Below are positions 34,348-42,876 of a stretch of DNA of 64,000 nucleotides, piece by piece (position 1 is the stretch's first letter; every line of letters starts with the position of its first letter). This DNA comes from Streptomyces sp. TSRI0107 (GTDB lineage: Bacteria > Actinomycetota > Actinomycetes > Streptomycetales > Streptomycetaceae). The translations under genes were made by a program, and so were the position numbers. The notes under the pieces were generated by a model. That model saw nothing but the letters and a program-made list of their open reading frames with translations, ran no database searches and was not told the DNA's origin. The stretch spans positions 295,432 through 359,431 of the forward strand of contig NZ_LIVZ01000011.1 in NCBI RefSeq assembly GCF_001905845.1. Direction: 5' to 3'.

Positions 34348-35718
34348 ATGCACGGCGACTTCTCCCGCGTCACCTTCGACCCCGCCCAGCGCTTCTCGGC
34401 CGTGCTCTCCCAGCAGGGCCGCGTCCAGCTCGACGCCGAGTTCAACGAACAGACGGCGATCCTCCTGCACTACGTCCGCACCCTCGCCGCCGACGTCCTC
34501 GGCCCCGCCGCCTACCCGCCCGACGACGACCCGGACGGCATCGGCGGATTCGGCGTCGAAGGGTGCGACGGAGAGACCTTCACCGTCGCACCGGGCCGGA
34601 TGTACGTCGACGGCATCCTCTGCGAGTGCGACGGCACCGACTACTGGGAGCAGCCCGACGGCCACCTCGACCCCAGCCGGGACGACGACCGGCTCCCCTC
34701 CGGCCCCTTCCTGATCTACCTGCGGGTGTGGGAACGCCTCGTCACCGCGCTGGAGGCGCCCTGGATCCGCGAGGTCGCCCTCGGCACCGACAGCCCCGAC
34801 ACCACCGCCCGCACCCGCGTCGTCTGGCAGCTGTGCCCGCTCCCCATGGAAGGCGGCTCCGCCCCCGACGCGCACGACGCCGCACGCTACGTACGCAAAC
34901 GCATCCGCCGGCGCTTCGAGCCACGCGGCGCGCTGGCCGCCCGCACCCGGCGCCCCGAGGAGACCACCACCCTCGCCCCCGGCGCCCTGCCCGCGTCCTC
35001 CGGCTACCGCGCCCCCGAGAACCAGCTGTACCGGGTGGAGATCCACCGCGGCGGCACCGAGGGCACGGCGACCTTCAAATGGTCACGGGAGAACGGCTCC
35101 GTCGTCCTGCCCATCCGCGACATCCAGGGCCCCACGGTCCTGCTCGACTCCCTCGGCCGGGACGACAAGCTCGGCGTGGACACCGGCGATGTCGTGGAGA
35201 TCGTCGACGACGCCACCGTGAGCCGCGGCGCCGCCGACTACCCCGACGAGGGCTGCTGCCGGCTCTACACCGTCCAGGAGATCGACTACGGCGGCCACGA
35301 GGTCCGCCTCGACGCCGAACCCGAACACGACCCCTACCTGCGAACCGCCGGCCAGTCCGCCCGCCACCACCCGCTGCTGCGCCGCTGGGACCACGGCACC
35401 AACGCCTGGGGCGACGAACAGGGCGAAGGCCTACCCGTCCGGGAGGCCGAATGGCTGCCCCTGGAGGACGGTGTGGAGATCTGGTTCGAACCCGGCGAGG
35501 ACCGCTCCCGCGTCTACCGGCACGGCGACCACTGGCTCATCCCCGCCCGAGTCCTCACCGGCGACGTCGAATGGCCCCGCGGCCGTGGGGGCCGCCCGCT
35601 CCCACGCCGCCCCCACGGAGTCCACTACCACTACGCGCCACTGGCCTACGTCGAGCCGCGCGGCGACGGCGACTTCCGACTGGTGGACCTCCGCGTCCCC
35701 ATCCACGGCCGCCGGTGA
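34348..35718 (+). CDS. DUF6519 eCIS protein, last gene of operon
   Basis: A 456-residue protein starting MHGDFSRVTFDPAQRFSAVL, then QQGRVQLDAEFNEQTAILLHYVRTLAADVLG, the hallmark of DUF6519 proteins found at the end of many actinobacterial eCIS loci. The rest is beta-rich with repeated acidic turns (YLRVWERLVTALE, NQLYRVEIHRGGTEGTATFKWSRENGSVV). A fibre, adaptor or cargo role is possible; none is shown. AGGAAAC precedes the ATG, and the 44-base gap is one of the largest in the operon. It converges on the zinc-ribbon gene. Confidence 0.83.
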   Translation: MHGDFSRVTFDPAQRFSAVLSQQGRVQLDAEFNEQTAILLHYVRTLAADVLGPAAYPPDDDPDGIGGFGVEGCDGETFTVAPGRMYVDGILCECDGTDYWEQPDGHLDPSRDDDRLPSGPFLIYLRVWERLVTALEAPWIREVALGTDSPDTTARTRVVWQLCPLPMEGGSAPDAHDAARYVRKRIRRRFEPRGALAARTRRPEETTTLAPGALPASSGYRAPENQLYRVEIHRGGTEGTATFKWSRENGSVVLPIRDIQGPTVLLDSLGRDDKLGVDTGDVVEIVDDATVSRGAADYPDEGCCRLYTVQEIDYGGHEVRLDAEPEHDPYLRTAGQSARHHPLLRRWDHGTNAWGDEQGEGLPVREAEWLPLEDGVEIWFEPGEDRSRVYRHGDHWLIPARVLTGDVEWPRGRGGRPLPRRPHGVHYHYAPLAYVEPRGDGDFRLVDLRVPIHGRR

Positions 35719-35732
35719 CCGACGACACCCCG

Positions 35733-36407
35733 TCAGCGGCCCACGAACCCGAACAGGAACACCATGTAGGCGACGAACAGCACCAGGATCACCGTGATGG
35801 CGACCACGTTGGTCCGGCCGACCGACACCTCCGCACCGGTCGTCAGGTTCCGCAGCCGCCGCACCCGCAGCGTCCCGCGCTTGAACTCACCCGTCGCGCG
35901 CACCCAGTCGCCGTCGTGGACGGCGCCGTCGAACCGGTCGCCGCGCATCTCCACGGCCACCAGCCGCAGCGGCGTACCGCTCCGCCGCTCCTGGATCTCC
36001 ACCCGGAAGTCGCACACCACCGTGCTGCCGGAACCCTCGTCGACCTCGGTGCGCATCCGCACGTTCTGCGCCACGCCCTCGATGGTGCCGCCGCCGGTGT
36101 GGACGAGGGACGGGGGAGGCTGCCTCACGGGGCGCGGCGGCGGTTCCACGGACCGGTCATCGGTCCGCGTGTTCATCCGCGTGTCCGTCCGGTCTTCCGT
36201 GACGACGGTCGGGTCACGGACGACGGGCCGGCCGACCGTGCTCTCCGGAGGCGGCTCCGTCCAGGTCGACCGCCGGCGCCGACGCCGCCACCACGGCCGC
36301 TCGTCCTCGTTCAGGAAAGGCGGCAGCCACGATCCGCAGACGCGGCACTTCTGCGCGCTGGCGGGTGCCTCTCGGCCACAGCTCTCGCAGGTCCAGGCGC
36401 CATCCAC
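35733..36407 (-). CDS. Zinc-ribbon, C-tail-anchored membrane protein
   Basis: A 224-residue protein of unknown function. N-terminal zinc ribbon WTCESCGREAPASAQKCRVCGSWLP (two CxxC pairs), then an Arg-rich and Pro-rich linker, a beta-rich domain (GTIEGVAQNVRMRTEVDEG, LVAVEMRGDRFDGAVHDGDWVRATGEFKRGTL) resembling an OB-fold, and one C-terminal membrane segment (VVAITVILVLFVAYMVFLFGF). The soluble part would face the cytoplasm. I start at GTG 36405-36407; GTG 36443 is an alternative. It converges on the eCIS operon 15 bases from its end, but nothing in its sequence ties it to the particle. Confidence 0.7.
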   Translation of the reverse strand: MDGAWTCESCGREAPASAQKCRVCGSWLPPFLNEDERPWWRRRRRRSTWTEPPPESTVGRPVVRDPTVVTEDRTDTRMNTRTDDRSVEPPPRPVRQPPPSLVHTGGGTIEGVAQNVRMRTEVDEGSGSTVVCDFRVEIQERRSGTPLRLVAVEMRGDRFDGAVHDGDWVRATGEFKRGTLRVRRLRNLTTGAEVSVGRTNVVAITVILVLFVAYMVFLFGFVGR

Positions 36408-36458
36408 ACCACCATCGTCACCCCGCTGCCACGCCCGCGCCACACGAGTGAACCCCCG

Positions 36459-39293
36459 TCACGGACGCGCCCGCGAAGCCCCCAGCGCCTCGGCGAGCCC
36501 CGCCGGGTCGGTGCCGAGCTTGCGGTACGCGGCCGACAGCAACTGCCGCACCCCCTGCTCCGTGAGCCGCAGATCCTTCGCGACCACCGACGCCGGCTGC
36601 CCCTGCGCCGTCAGCTCGGCGGCCCGCCGCTCGTGCGCCGTCAACGAGTCCGTCTGCGTGTACCGCAACGGCAACGGCCGCAGCCCGGCGGTCGACAGCT
36701 CTTCCCTGGCTTGGGCGGCCAACGCCGTGGCACCACAGTGGACGGCCACCTCCAGCCCCTGGTAGAGCCGGTCGGCGGCATCCTGCAGCCGGCCGTGGCG
36801 GGCCAGCGCGGCGCCGTGTCCGACCAGCGCCGCCGGCCCGCCCGTCACCTCGGCCTCGGTGCGGAGCGCCTGGCCGATCACGGACGCCGCACCGAAGTCC
36901 CGGGCCCGCGCCACGGCTTCCCGGGCGGTCTCCACCGCCCGCTCCGGGGCGGACCGGGCGAGCGCGGTCGACAGATCCATCCGCCAGGGGCACCAGGCGG
37001 GGTTGCGCCAGTCCCGCCCGTCCAGCCACTTCCCGACCTTGGTCAGCAACCGCTCCGCCTCGGCCCGGCGCCCCTCCGCCAGCAGCAGCTCGGCGTAGAC
37101 CGTACGCGGATCGGGGTAGATGACGGCGTTGGGGACCACCTCGCCGTAGTGGTGCTCGTCGGCGACCCGGCGCGCGGCGGCGGTCCGGCCGCGGGCCAGC
37201 AGCGTCTGGATGAGGATGCCGATGGCGAACCACTGCGCGGGCACGGCTCCTTCGACCCGCTCGGCGGTGCGCAGGCCTCCGCGGACCCATTCCTCCGCTT
37301 CGATGAGGTCGCCACGTCGGTAGCGGATGTAGCCGAACAGGGTCTGTCCAAGGGCCAGGTGGGAGCCGCGCCAGCCCTTCGACTCACACTCGGCCATGCC
37401 CTTGGTGAACAGTTCCTCGGCCCGCCGCGGCCGGTCGCAGTACATGAACGCCAGGGCCACCGACACAGGCACCTCGAAGCCCCGGTTCTCGTCGGTCCAG
37501 CTCATGCCGTCGCGCAGGGCTTCCTCGGCGTAGCGCAGGACGGATTTCTGGGGCTCTCCGCGCAGGAGGGCGTCCCAGGCTCGCAGTCCCAGAATCCAGC
37601 GTTCCTCGGGTCCACGTCCGGGCAGCCGCTCGGCCAGCCGGGTCAACCGGCGCGAGCGCGCGGGCGAGTCGGTCTCGTCGGTGCGGAACATGCTCCACAC
37701 GAAATGGTCGGCCTGCATCCGCAGCCGGATCCGTGGATGGGCCGCCTTGTGCGCCTCCTCGGCGGCCACCGTCGCGGCCTCGGCCATCCGGTCGGTGTGG
37801 GCGAGCGCCTGGGTCAGCCGGTAGACGATCGAGGCGCGCAGCTCGGGGTCGACACCGGGCTCCGCCAGGGCCTCCCGCAGATGATGCACCGTGGCTGTCG
37901 GCTCGATCAGGAACGTCGCACACGCGAGTTGGTGCAGAAGCGCGGCACGCTGCTCCGGAAGAGGCGGCTCCTGCAAGGCCCGGTTCAGCAGCCGCCGGGC
38001 CGCCTCCGGCGCCCCTGCGCGCAGGTACTCGTGCGCGGCCTCCCGCAGGCTGTCGACCGCTTCAGGCTTGCCTTCGCAAGGCACTTCGAGCAGGTGGCGG
38101 GCGGCTGCCGCCGGACCGTGCCCCGCCGCGCGGACGGCCACCGCCGCCGCGTTGTGCAGCCCGCTGCGGAAGGCCGGTGAGATGGACCGGTAGATCGTCT
38201 TGGCGATGATCGGGTGCTCGAAGTCCAGTCCGCCTCCGGGCGCCTGGCCCTCGGCGACGATGCGGGCGGCGCGCAGCTTCTCGACCGCTTCGGCAGCGGC
38301 CTGGCTGCCGACCGACGAAAGCGTGGCGGCCAGCTCGGGGGAGAACGGCGAGCCCAGGACGACCGCCGCGTGGGTGAAGAGGACGGTGCTGGTGCCCAGC
38401 CCCCGCAGACGCTCCAGCAGTCCCGGGCCCTTGACCGCCGCCGCGATGTCCCGCATGGCGGGGAGGTCCTGCCGAGTGCCCTTCAACTTGCGTTCGGCGA
38501 GCCCGTGGGCCAGCTCCACGGTCTCGAACGGACTGCCGCCGGTGGCCGCACAGCACTCCGCGCAGAACTCGTCGTCGGCCTGCTCTCCCACCACGTCCCG
38601 CACGATCCGTGCCACGCCCGCGGTGGTGAGCGGGGCCAGCGAGTAGGGACGGCGGCCGTGGTCCTCGATCAGAGCGCGGAACGCCGCCGCCTCGGGCGGC
38701 AGTTCGGCGGGCCGGTAGGCGGCGACGATCAGGACGGGCAGGTCTGCGACGCGGGGAGCGAACGAGGTGAGCCAGCTCAGGGACTCCAGGTCGGCCCAGT
38801 GCAAGTCGTCGAGGAGCAGGACGAGCGGCCCCTTCGTCGCCGTGAGCCTGGTCATCACCCAGTCCAGACCGTCACGCACCCCGGTCGGGTCCGGCACATG
38901 ACCATCGGGTGCCGCTTCCAGACCGAGGGTGGTGGCGACGATGGGGTACCAACTCCCCATGAACTTGTGAAGAGCGGACTCGTCCATTGCGGCCAGAGTG
39001 GGCTGCACGAGCTGGCGGACGGCACGGAACGCCAGCTCCTGTTCCGCCTCGCCACCCCGGCACGAGAGCACTCGCAACCCGTGGGCCGTGGCCCGGGCGC
39101 GAGCCGCGGAGAGAAGTGCCGTCTTCCCGAGGCCGCCCGGACCGGTGAAGGCGAGCAGACCGCCGTGACCGGGCGCGCCGCTCTGTGAAGAGGCACGCAG
39201 TTCCGACATGGCGGCGTCGAGCGCGTCGAGTTCCCTCTGGCGTTCGAACAACGGCCGGGACGGGGTGGTCGATTGCCGTGACTCAGGCGCCAT
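36459..39293 (-). CDS. LAL-type LuxR-family regulator with AAA/NACHT-like ATPase domain
   Basis: A 944-residue large ATP-binding LuxR regulator. N-terminal ATPase: Walker A GPGGLGKTALL near residue 46 and Walker B PLVLLLDDLHWADLESL near 150. A long helical middle of TPR type follows (ALAFMYCDRPRRAEELFTKGM, LARHGRLQDAADRLYQGLEVAV), then a C-terminal LuxR helix-turn-helix (SLTAHERRAAELTAQGQPASVVAKDLRLTEQGVRQLLSAAYRKLG), rather divergent in its recognition helix. LAL proteins are usually activators of secondary metabolism. It lies just downstream of the terpene synthase/P450 pair on the same strand, behind a terminator, so it is a candidate regulator of that pair. Start ATG 39291-39293; the 50 open codons upstream look non-coding. 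Confidence 0.88.
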   Translation of the reverse strand: MAPESRQSTTPSRPLFERQRELDALDAAMSELRASSQSGAPGHGGLLAFTGPGGLGKTALLSAARARATAHGLRVLSCRGGEAEQELAFRAVRQLVQPTLAAMDESALHKFMGSWYPIVATTLGLEAAPDGHVPDPTGVRDGLDWVMTRLTATKGPLVLLLDDLHWADLESLSWLTSFAPRVADLPVLIVAAYRPAELPPEAAAFRALIEDHGRRPYSLAPLTTAGVARIVRDVVGEQADDEFCAECCAATGGSPFETVELAHGLAERKLKGTRQDLPAMRDIAAAVKGPGLLERLRGLGTSTVLFTHAAVVLGSPFSPELAATLSSVGSQAAAEAVEKLRAARIVAEGQAPGGGLDFEHPIIAKTIYRSISPAFRSGLHNAAAVAVRAAGHGPAAAARHLLEVPCEGKPEAVDSLREAAHEYLRAGAPEAARRLLNRALQEPPLPEQRAALLHQLACATFLIEPTATVHHLREALAEPGVDPELRASIVYRLTQALAHTDRMAEAATVAAEEAHKAAHPRIRLRMQADHFVWSMFRTDETDSPARSRRLTRLAERLPGRGPEERWILGLRAWDALLRGEPQKSVLRYAEEALRDGMSWTDENRGFEVPVSVALAFMYCDRPRRAEELFTKGMAECESKGWRGSHLALGQTLFGYIRYRRGDLIEAEEWVRGGLRTAERVEGAVPAQWFAIGILIQTLLARGRTAAARRVADEHHYGEVVPNAVIYPDPRTVYAELLLAEGRRAEAERLLTKVGKWLDGRDWRNPAWCPWRMDLSTALARSAPERAVETAREAVARARDFGAASVIGQALRTEAEVTGGPAALVGHGAALARHGRLQDAADRLYQGLEVAVHCGATALAAQAREELSTAGLRPLPLRYTQTDSLTAHERRAAELTAQGQPASVVAKDLRLTEQGVRQLLSAAYRKLGTDPAGLAEALGASRARP

Positions 39294-39448
39294 GTGCCTT
39301 ACCGCTTCCTGTCGCTGGTTCGCAGGCAGCGCCGAGCGTACGCCCTCAACGTCCCCCAATCGGCCGCATTGATACAGAACGAGAACGAGGATGGGTGAAT
39401 CGACGACTCTGTTGGTTTGACCACCCGCCTGTCTGGTAATCAAGCAAG

Positions 39449-39473
39449 ATTGGCCCTCGGAGTGAGGGCCAAT
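39449..39473 (-). terminator. Hairpin terminator after the terpene synthase
   Basis: A perfect 10-bp stem (ATTGGCCCTC / GAGGGCCAAT) with a 5-base loop, 10 bases past the stop of the terpene synthase. On the minus strand it is followed by CTTGCTTGATTACC, moderately T-rich. It separates the P450/terpene synthase operon from the LAL regulator. Confidence 0.75.
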
Positions 39474-39482
39474 CGCCGGAGT

Positions 39483-40490
39483 TCACTGGAGCACGGCTGC
39501 CGTGGTCGCCTCCGCGTACCGGGGGACGGTGCGGGACCAGTAGTAGCAACCGCGCATCCAGCCGATCATGCCCTCCACGTAGGAGACGCCGGCCGGGCTC
39601 AGCTCCGGCTCGATCTGCGCGTGGAGCCCCTCGAACTCACTGATGGTGCTGTTGATCTGCCCGATGGCACGCGCGACCGCCACCGGCAGGGAGCACCGGT
39701 CCGTGTACTGGTGGGCCAGCGCCAGGTTGATCATCTCGCCCGCCCGTTGCTCCTTGACGGCGGAGAACAGATCGGGGATCCATACCGCGGCGTCGGCGGA
39801 CAGCCGTTCCAGGCGTCGCATGACGGGGTGGTGCAGTTCCGCGGCGCTCAGTTCCTGGGAGTGCGAGGCCTCGCACAGCGGATAGAACGGTTCCACACCC
39901 GCGGTGAGCGAGCGGACCGAGGTGCACAGCTCGATGGGCGGTGGCGCCGAACGGGTCTGCGCCACCGCCTCGTACAGCAGGCCATGGACGTACTCACGGC
40001 TCTTCCAGGCCCATCGCGCCGCCTGGGCGGGCGTGCACCGTTCCCGGACCTGGCGGTACAGGTCGGCAAGGGCCGAGCCGAGCGCGGTACTGGGGGCCGC
40101 GTCGTCCCGCAGGATCGCGATGCTCTCGCAGAGCATCGGCAGCAGCCCTTCCGGCCAATGGCGGCCGACCTCCTCCGCTCGGTCGTCGTAGACGAATTGG
40201 TACGCTATCTGATTGGCCATGATCTGCAGGATTTCGGCGTCCATGGCCGGGCTGTTGAACGACGCCAGTTCAGCCGGACGCGTGTACGCGATCATGTTCA
40301 GCACGCCCGGCTCGTCGGCAAGTCCGCACTCCCGGAGCCATTTCTCCACGCCCGCCGTGGCCTCCGCCTCATGCCGGTTCCGTTGGAAAGGGAAAGGCAT
40401 GTAGAGATGGGCGTCGATCAGCTCCCTGAGGCTGGAACTGTGAATTCCGCCCTGCCGGGGAACCGTGATTTCCTCATGCGTCGTCGACAC
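39483..40490 (-). CDS. Class I terpene synthase with altered metal-binding NSE motif
   Basis: A 335-residue all-helical terpene cyclase. Seen: the Asp-rich motif FVYDDRAEE (DD at 102-103), a pyrophosphate-sensing Arg region (CTSVRSLTAG), a C-terminal Arg-Tyr pair (SRTVPRYAEA) and the second metal motif at 239-247. That second motif reads PDLFSAVKE, whereas the family consensus is (N/D)DxxSxxxE. The first metal ligand, usually Asn, is Pro (codon CCC), while Ser243 and Glu247 remain. Family members ionise farnesyl or geranyl diphosphate and cyclise it; the product is unknown. Start is taken as GTG 40490 with GGCAGG upstream; GTG 40523 and 40499 also exist. It overlaps the P450 end by 17 bases, so they form one operon. 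Confidence 0.85.
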   Translation of the reverse strand: MSTTHEEITVPRQGGIHSSSLRELIDAHLYMPFPFQRNRHEAEATAGVEKWLRECGLADEPGVLNMIAYTRPAELASFNSPAMDAEILQIMANQIAYQFVYDDRAEEVGRHWPEGLLPMLCESIAILRDDAAPSTALGSALADLYRQVRERCTPAQAARWAWKSREYVHGLLYEAVAQTRSAPPPIELCTSVRSLTAGVEPFYPLCEASHSQELSAAELHHPVMRRLERLSADAAVWIPDLFSAVKEQRAGEMINLALAHQYTDRCSLPVAVARAIGQINSTISEFEGLHAQIEPELSPAGVSYVEGMIGWMRGCYYWSRTVPRYAEATTAAVLQ

Positions 40491-41919
40491 CGTTGTCACC
40501 TGCCGTTCGGGAGTCCGGTTCACGGAACGTCGTACGGTGCGTCGTGCCGACCCGCTCGCGGGTACGCGGCACGCAGATCATCCGCAGCGCCCTCGGGCCC
40601 AGCGTCACCGCGGGGCGCGACTCCTCGGCGGGACCGGCCGCGTGCCGGAGCCGCCAGCGGCCGGCGACGACCGCCAGGGCGATCGTCGCCTCCGCCATGG
40701 CGAAGCCGTCACCGAGGCACTTCCGGCTCCCCGCGGCGAAGGGCACCATGGCGTGCTCCCGCCCGGCGGGGGCCCGCCCCGGCAGCCAGCGCTCCGGGAG
40801 GAACCGCTCGGGCTCGGGGAACGACGCGGGGTCGTGATGCAGCAGGTACGGGCTGTACAGCACCGTCGTCCCACGCGGGAGACGGCGTCCCGCCAGCTCC
40901 GTGTCCCGCGTGGTCACGCGGGTGAAGAGCCAGCCCGGCGGGGAGTGGCGCAGCGTCTCGGTGACGACCGCGCGGGTTTGCTCCAGGCGCGGCAGGTCGT
41001 CGGCGCCGGGCCGCCGCCCCCCGAGCACCGTGTCGACCTCGGCGTGCAGCGCGCGCTCCGCCGCCGGATTGCGGGCCAGCAGGTCGAACGCGGAGGCCAG
41101 GCACAGGGCGGTGGTCTCCACGCCGGTGAGCAGCAGGGTGATCAGCTGGTCGTGGACCTCCTGGTCGGTGACGGCCGGCCCGGTGTCGAGCGCGGCGGCT
41201 TGCAGGAGCGACCCCAGCAGGTCGTCGCGGTGGTCGCCCGCCCGCCGCCGCTCGGCGACGGCCGCGGCCACGATGGCGTGCAGCCGGTCGACGGCGCGCC
41301 GGTAGCGGAGGTTGGCCGGTATGGGGAAACGGAACGGGGCGTCGAACGGCACGATGGTCCGGACGAACAGGCCACGGACCACCTCGGCCAGGCAGTGCCG
41401 CACCTCGGCGTGAGCCGACGCGTCGAGGGAATCGGAGAACAGCACGCGGCTCATCACCCGCGCCGTCACCGTCATCATTGCCGCGCTGACGTCGACCAGC
41501 TGTCCGGCCTGCCAGGAGGTGGACGTCGACTCGGCCTCCCGGCCCATCACTTCCGCGTGGCCGGCCACGCTGGAGGGGCGGAAGGCCGGCTGGAGCAGTC
41601 TGCGCTGGCGCCGGTGCGGCTCGTACGGGCAGGTGACGACGCCGTCGCCCATCAGCCCGCGCAGCCTGTCGAACAGCGGGCCACCCTTGTCGAACGTCCG
41701 TGCGTCCAGGAGTATCCGGTGGACCAGTTCCGGGTGGCAGGCCACCCATGCGCGCCGGGGTCCCAGTCGCACCTCCACCAAATCGCCGTATGCCGGCAAA
41801 ATATTCAGAAACGCCAGCGGCCGGCGGAACAAGGCGATACCGTGGCCGAGCAGTGGGATTGCGCCCGGCGCGGAACCCGCTGTCCATGCCTGTTCTGGTT
41901 CCGTTGCGGAACCGTTCAT
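40474..41919 (-). CDS. Cytochrome P450, partner of terpene synthase
   Basis: A 481-residue P450 with every core motif: I-helix LLLTGVETTA near 265 (Glu in place of the common Asp of AGxDT), ExxR in VTETLRHSPP near 325, PERF-type region EPERFLPERW, and the haem-ligand loop FAAGSRKCLGDG with its Cys near 400. No membrane anchor is present, so it is a soluble bacterial enzyme needing ferredoxin partners, which are not encoded here. Being first in a two-gene operon with the cyclase it probably oxidises the cyclised terpene. Confidence 0.93.
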   Translation of the reverse strand: MNGSATEPEQAWTAGSAPGAIPLLGHGIALFRRPLAFLNILPAYGDLVEVRLGPRRAWVACHPELVHRILLDARTFDKGGPLFDRLRGLMGDGVVTCPYEPHRRQRRLLQPAFRPSSVAGHAEVMGREAESTSTSWQAGQLVDVSAAMMTVTARVMSRVLFSDSLDASAHAEVRHCLAEVVRGLFVRTIVPFDAPFRFPIPANLRYRRAVDRLHAIVAAAVAERRRAGDHRDDLLGSLLQAAALDTGPAVTDQEVHDQLITLLLTGVETTALCLASAFDLLARNPAAERALHAEVDTVLGGRRPGADDLPRLEQTRAVVTETLRHSPPGWLFTRVTTRDTELAGRRLPRGTTVLYSPYLLHHDPASFPEPERFLPERWLPGRAPAGREHAMVPFAAGSRKCLGDGFAMAEATIALAVVAGRWRLRHAAGPAEESRPAVTLGPRALRMICVPRTRERVGTTHRTTFREPDSRTAGDNGVDDA

Positions 41920-41950
41920 CGGATACCACCCGCCTCAGTCGAAACGCGAA

Positions 41951-41972
41951 ATTCGGTGATCACCCACCGAAT
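41951..41972. promoter_or_regulatory. Perfect 8-bp inverted repeat before the P450 operon
   Basis: ATTCGGTG, 6 bases, CACCGAAT: a perfect palindrome centred about 42 bases before the P450 start codon. Its AT-containing arms stand out from the surrounding GC-rich DNA. It is placed where a repressor or activator dimer could control the P450/terpene synthase operon. Confidence 0.55.
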
Positions 41973-41978
41973 GGGCAC

Positions 41979-42003
41979 TTGAACCAAGTCCTGCCCAGTT
42001 CAA
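41979..42003. promoter_or_regulatory. Second inverted repeat, TTGAAC...GTTCAA
   Basis: Six-bp arms separated by 13 bases, only 6 bases beyond the first palindrome. On the minus strand the leading TTGAAC also resembles a -35 hexamer, but I see no good -10 17 bases on. The rest of the gap 41920-42104 has no gene. Confidence 0.4.
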
Positions 42004-42104
42004 CCTGGTCGCGGATTGCGGAATCCTTTTTCCACAGGGGCGCACGGGAGCACGGTGAAGCACACAAAGAGATTTTCAACGCCGACCCGTTGACGGCGGC
42101 GCGC

Positions 42105-42764
42105 TCAGCCGGAAGGCTGCGCCAGCCGCTCCCGGAACCAGCCACCGGCCGCCTCGGCGACCTCCTCGAGCGCCCCGGGCTCCGGGAACAGATGCGTGGC
42201 GTTCGGCACGACATGCAGCCGGTACGGCACGGACAGCCGCTCGGCGGCATCCTCGTTGAGACCCAGCACCGTCTCGTCGGCGCCACCCACGATCAGCAGC
42301 ACCGGAGCCTCCACCCGGGGCAGCCAGTCGCCCGCCAGATCCGGCCGCCCGCCCCGCGACACCACCGCGTACACCCGTCCCGGCCGCTCGGCGGCGGCCA
42401 CCAGGGCCGCGGCCGCGCCCGTGCTCGCCCCGAACAGCCCCACCGGAAGGCTCTCGGTGCCGCGCCGCCGCTCCAGCCAGTCGACCGCGGCCACCAGCCG
42501 CCCGGCCAGCAGACCGATGTCGAAACGGTGCCGGCCCGTCGCGGCGTCCTCGTACTCCTCCCGCTCGCTCAGCAGGTCCAGCAGCAGCGTGCCGAGACCC
42601 ACCCGGTTCAGCGCCTCGGCCACCGCCCGGTTGCGCGGGCTGTGCCGGGAGCTGCCGCTGCCGTGCGCGAACAGCACCACCGCCGGGACTTCACCGCCCG
42701 GCATCACCAGATCGCCCGCGAGCTCCACCTCACCGGCGGGCACCGTCACCGCCTCGGAGTTCAT
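42105..42764 (-). CDS. Dienelactone hydrolase-like alpha/beta hydrolase
   Basis: A 219-residue alpha/beta hydrolase. Nucleophile elbow GLFGASTGAA (Ser near 114), acid in LIVGGADETVLG (Asp near 163) and catalytic His in VPNATHLFPEPG (near 191). LFAHGSGSSRHSPRNRAVAEAL near the N-terminus is typical of the dienelactone-hydrolase-like group, often found fused or next to phosphoribosyltransferases, although none is adjacent here. No signal peptide, so cytoplasmic. Substrate unknown. It lies 112 bases beyond the small acidic gene and may be separately transcribed. Confidence 0.87.
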   Translation of the reverse strand: MNSEAVTVPAGEVELAGDLVMPGGEVPAVVLFAHGSGSSRHSPRNRAVAEALNRVGLGTLLLDLLSEREEYEDAATGRHRFDIGLLAGRLVAAVDWLERRRGTESLPVGLFGASTGAAAALVAAAERPGRVYAVVSRGGRPDLAGDWLPRVEAPVLLIVGGADETVLGLNEDAAERLSVPYRLHVVPNATHLFPEPGALEEVAEAAGGWFRERLAQPSG

Positions 42765-42876
42765 CCGCCCTCACCTCCGGGTGCGTCGCGCATCGACGGC
42801 GGGCACGCCGAACCCCGGCCCTCCGCAGGGCCGGCCCCTGCCAACGGGCCGACGGGCCGAGGCCGGCGAGCCGGGG

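Noticed and set aside
14563..35718. Prophage or phage remnant
   Set aside because: No capsid, portal, terminase, lysis, integrase or replication genes, and baseplate genes are of the PVC/Afp/eCIS type with DUF4255 and DUF6519.
36459..39293. The LAL protein as the missing eCIS AAA+ ATPase
   Set aside because: Its ATPase is of the STAND/LAL type with a C-terminal LuxR helix-turn-helix, not a Pvc15-like AAA+ assembly ATPase, and it lies beyond the zinc-ribbon gene on the other strand.
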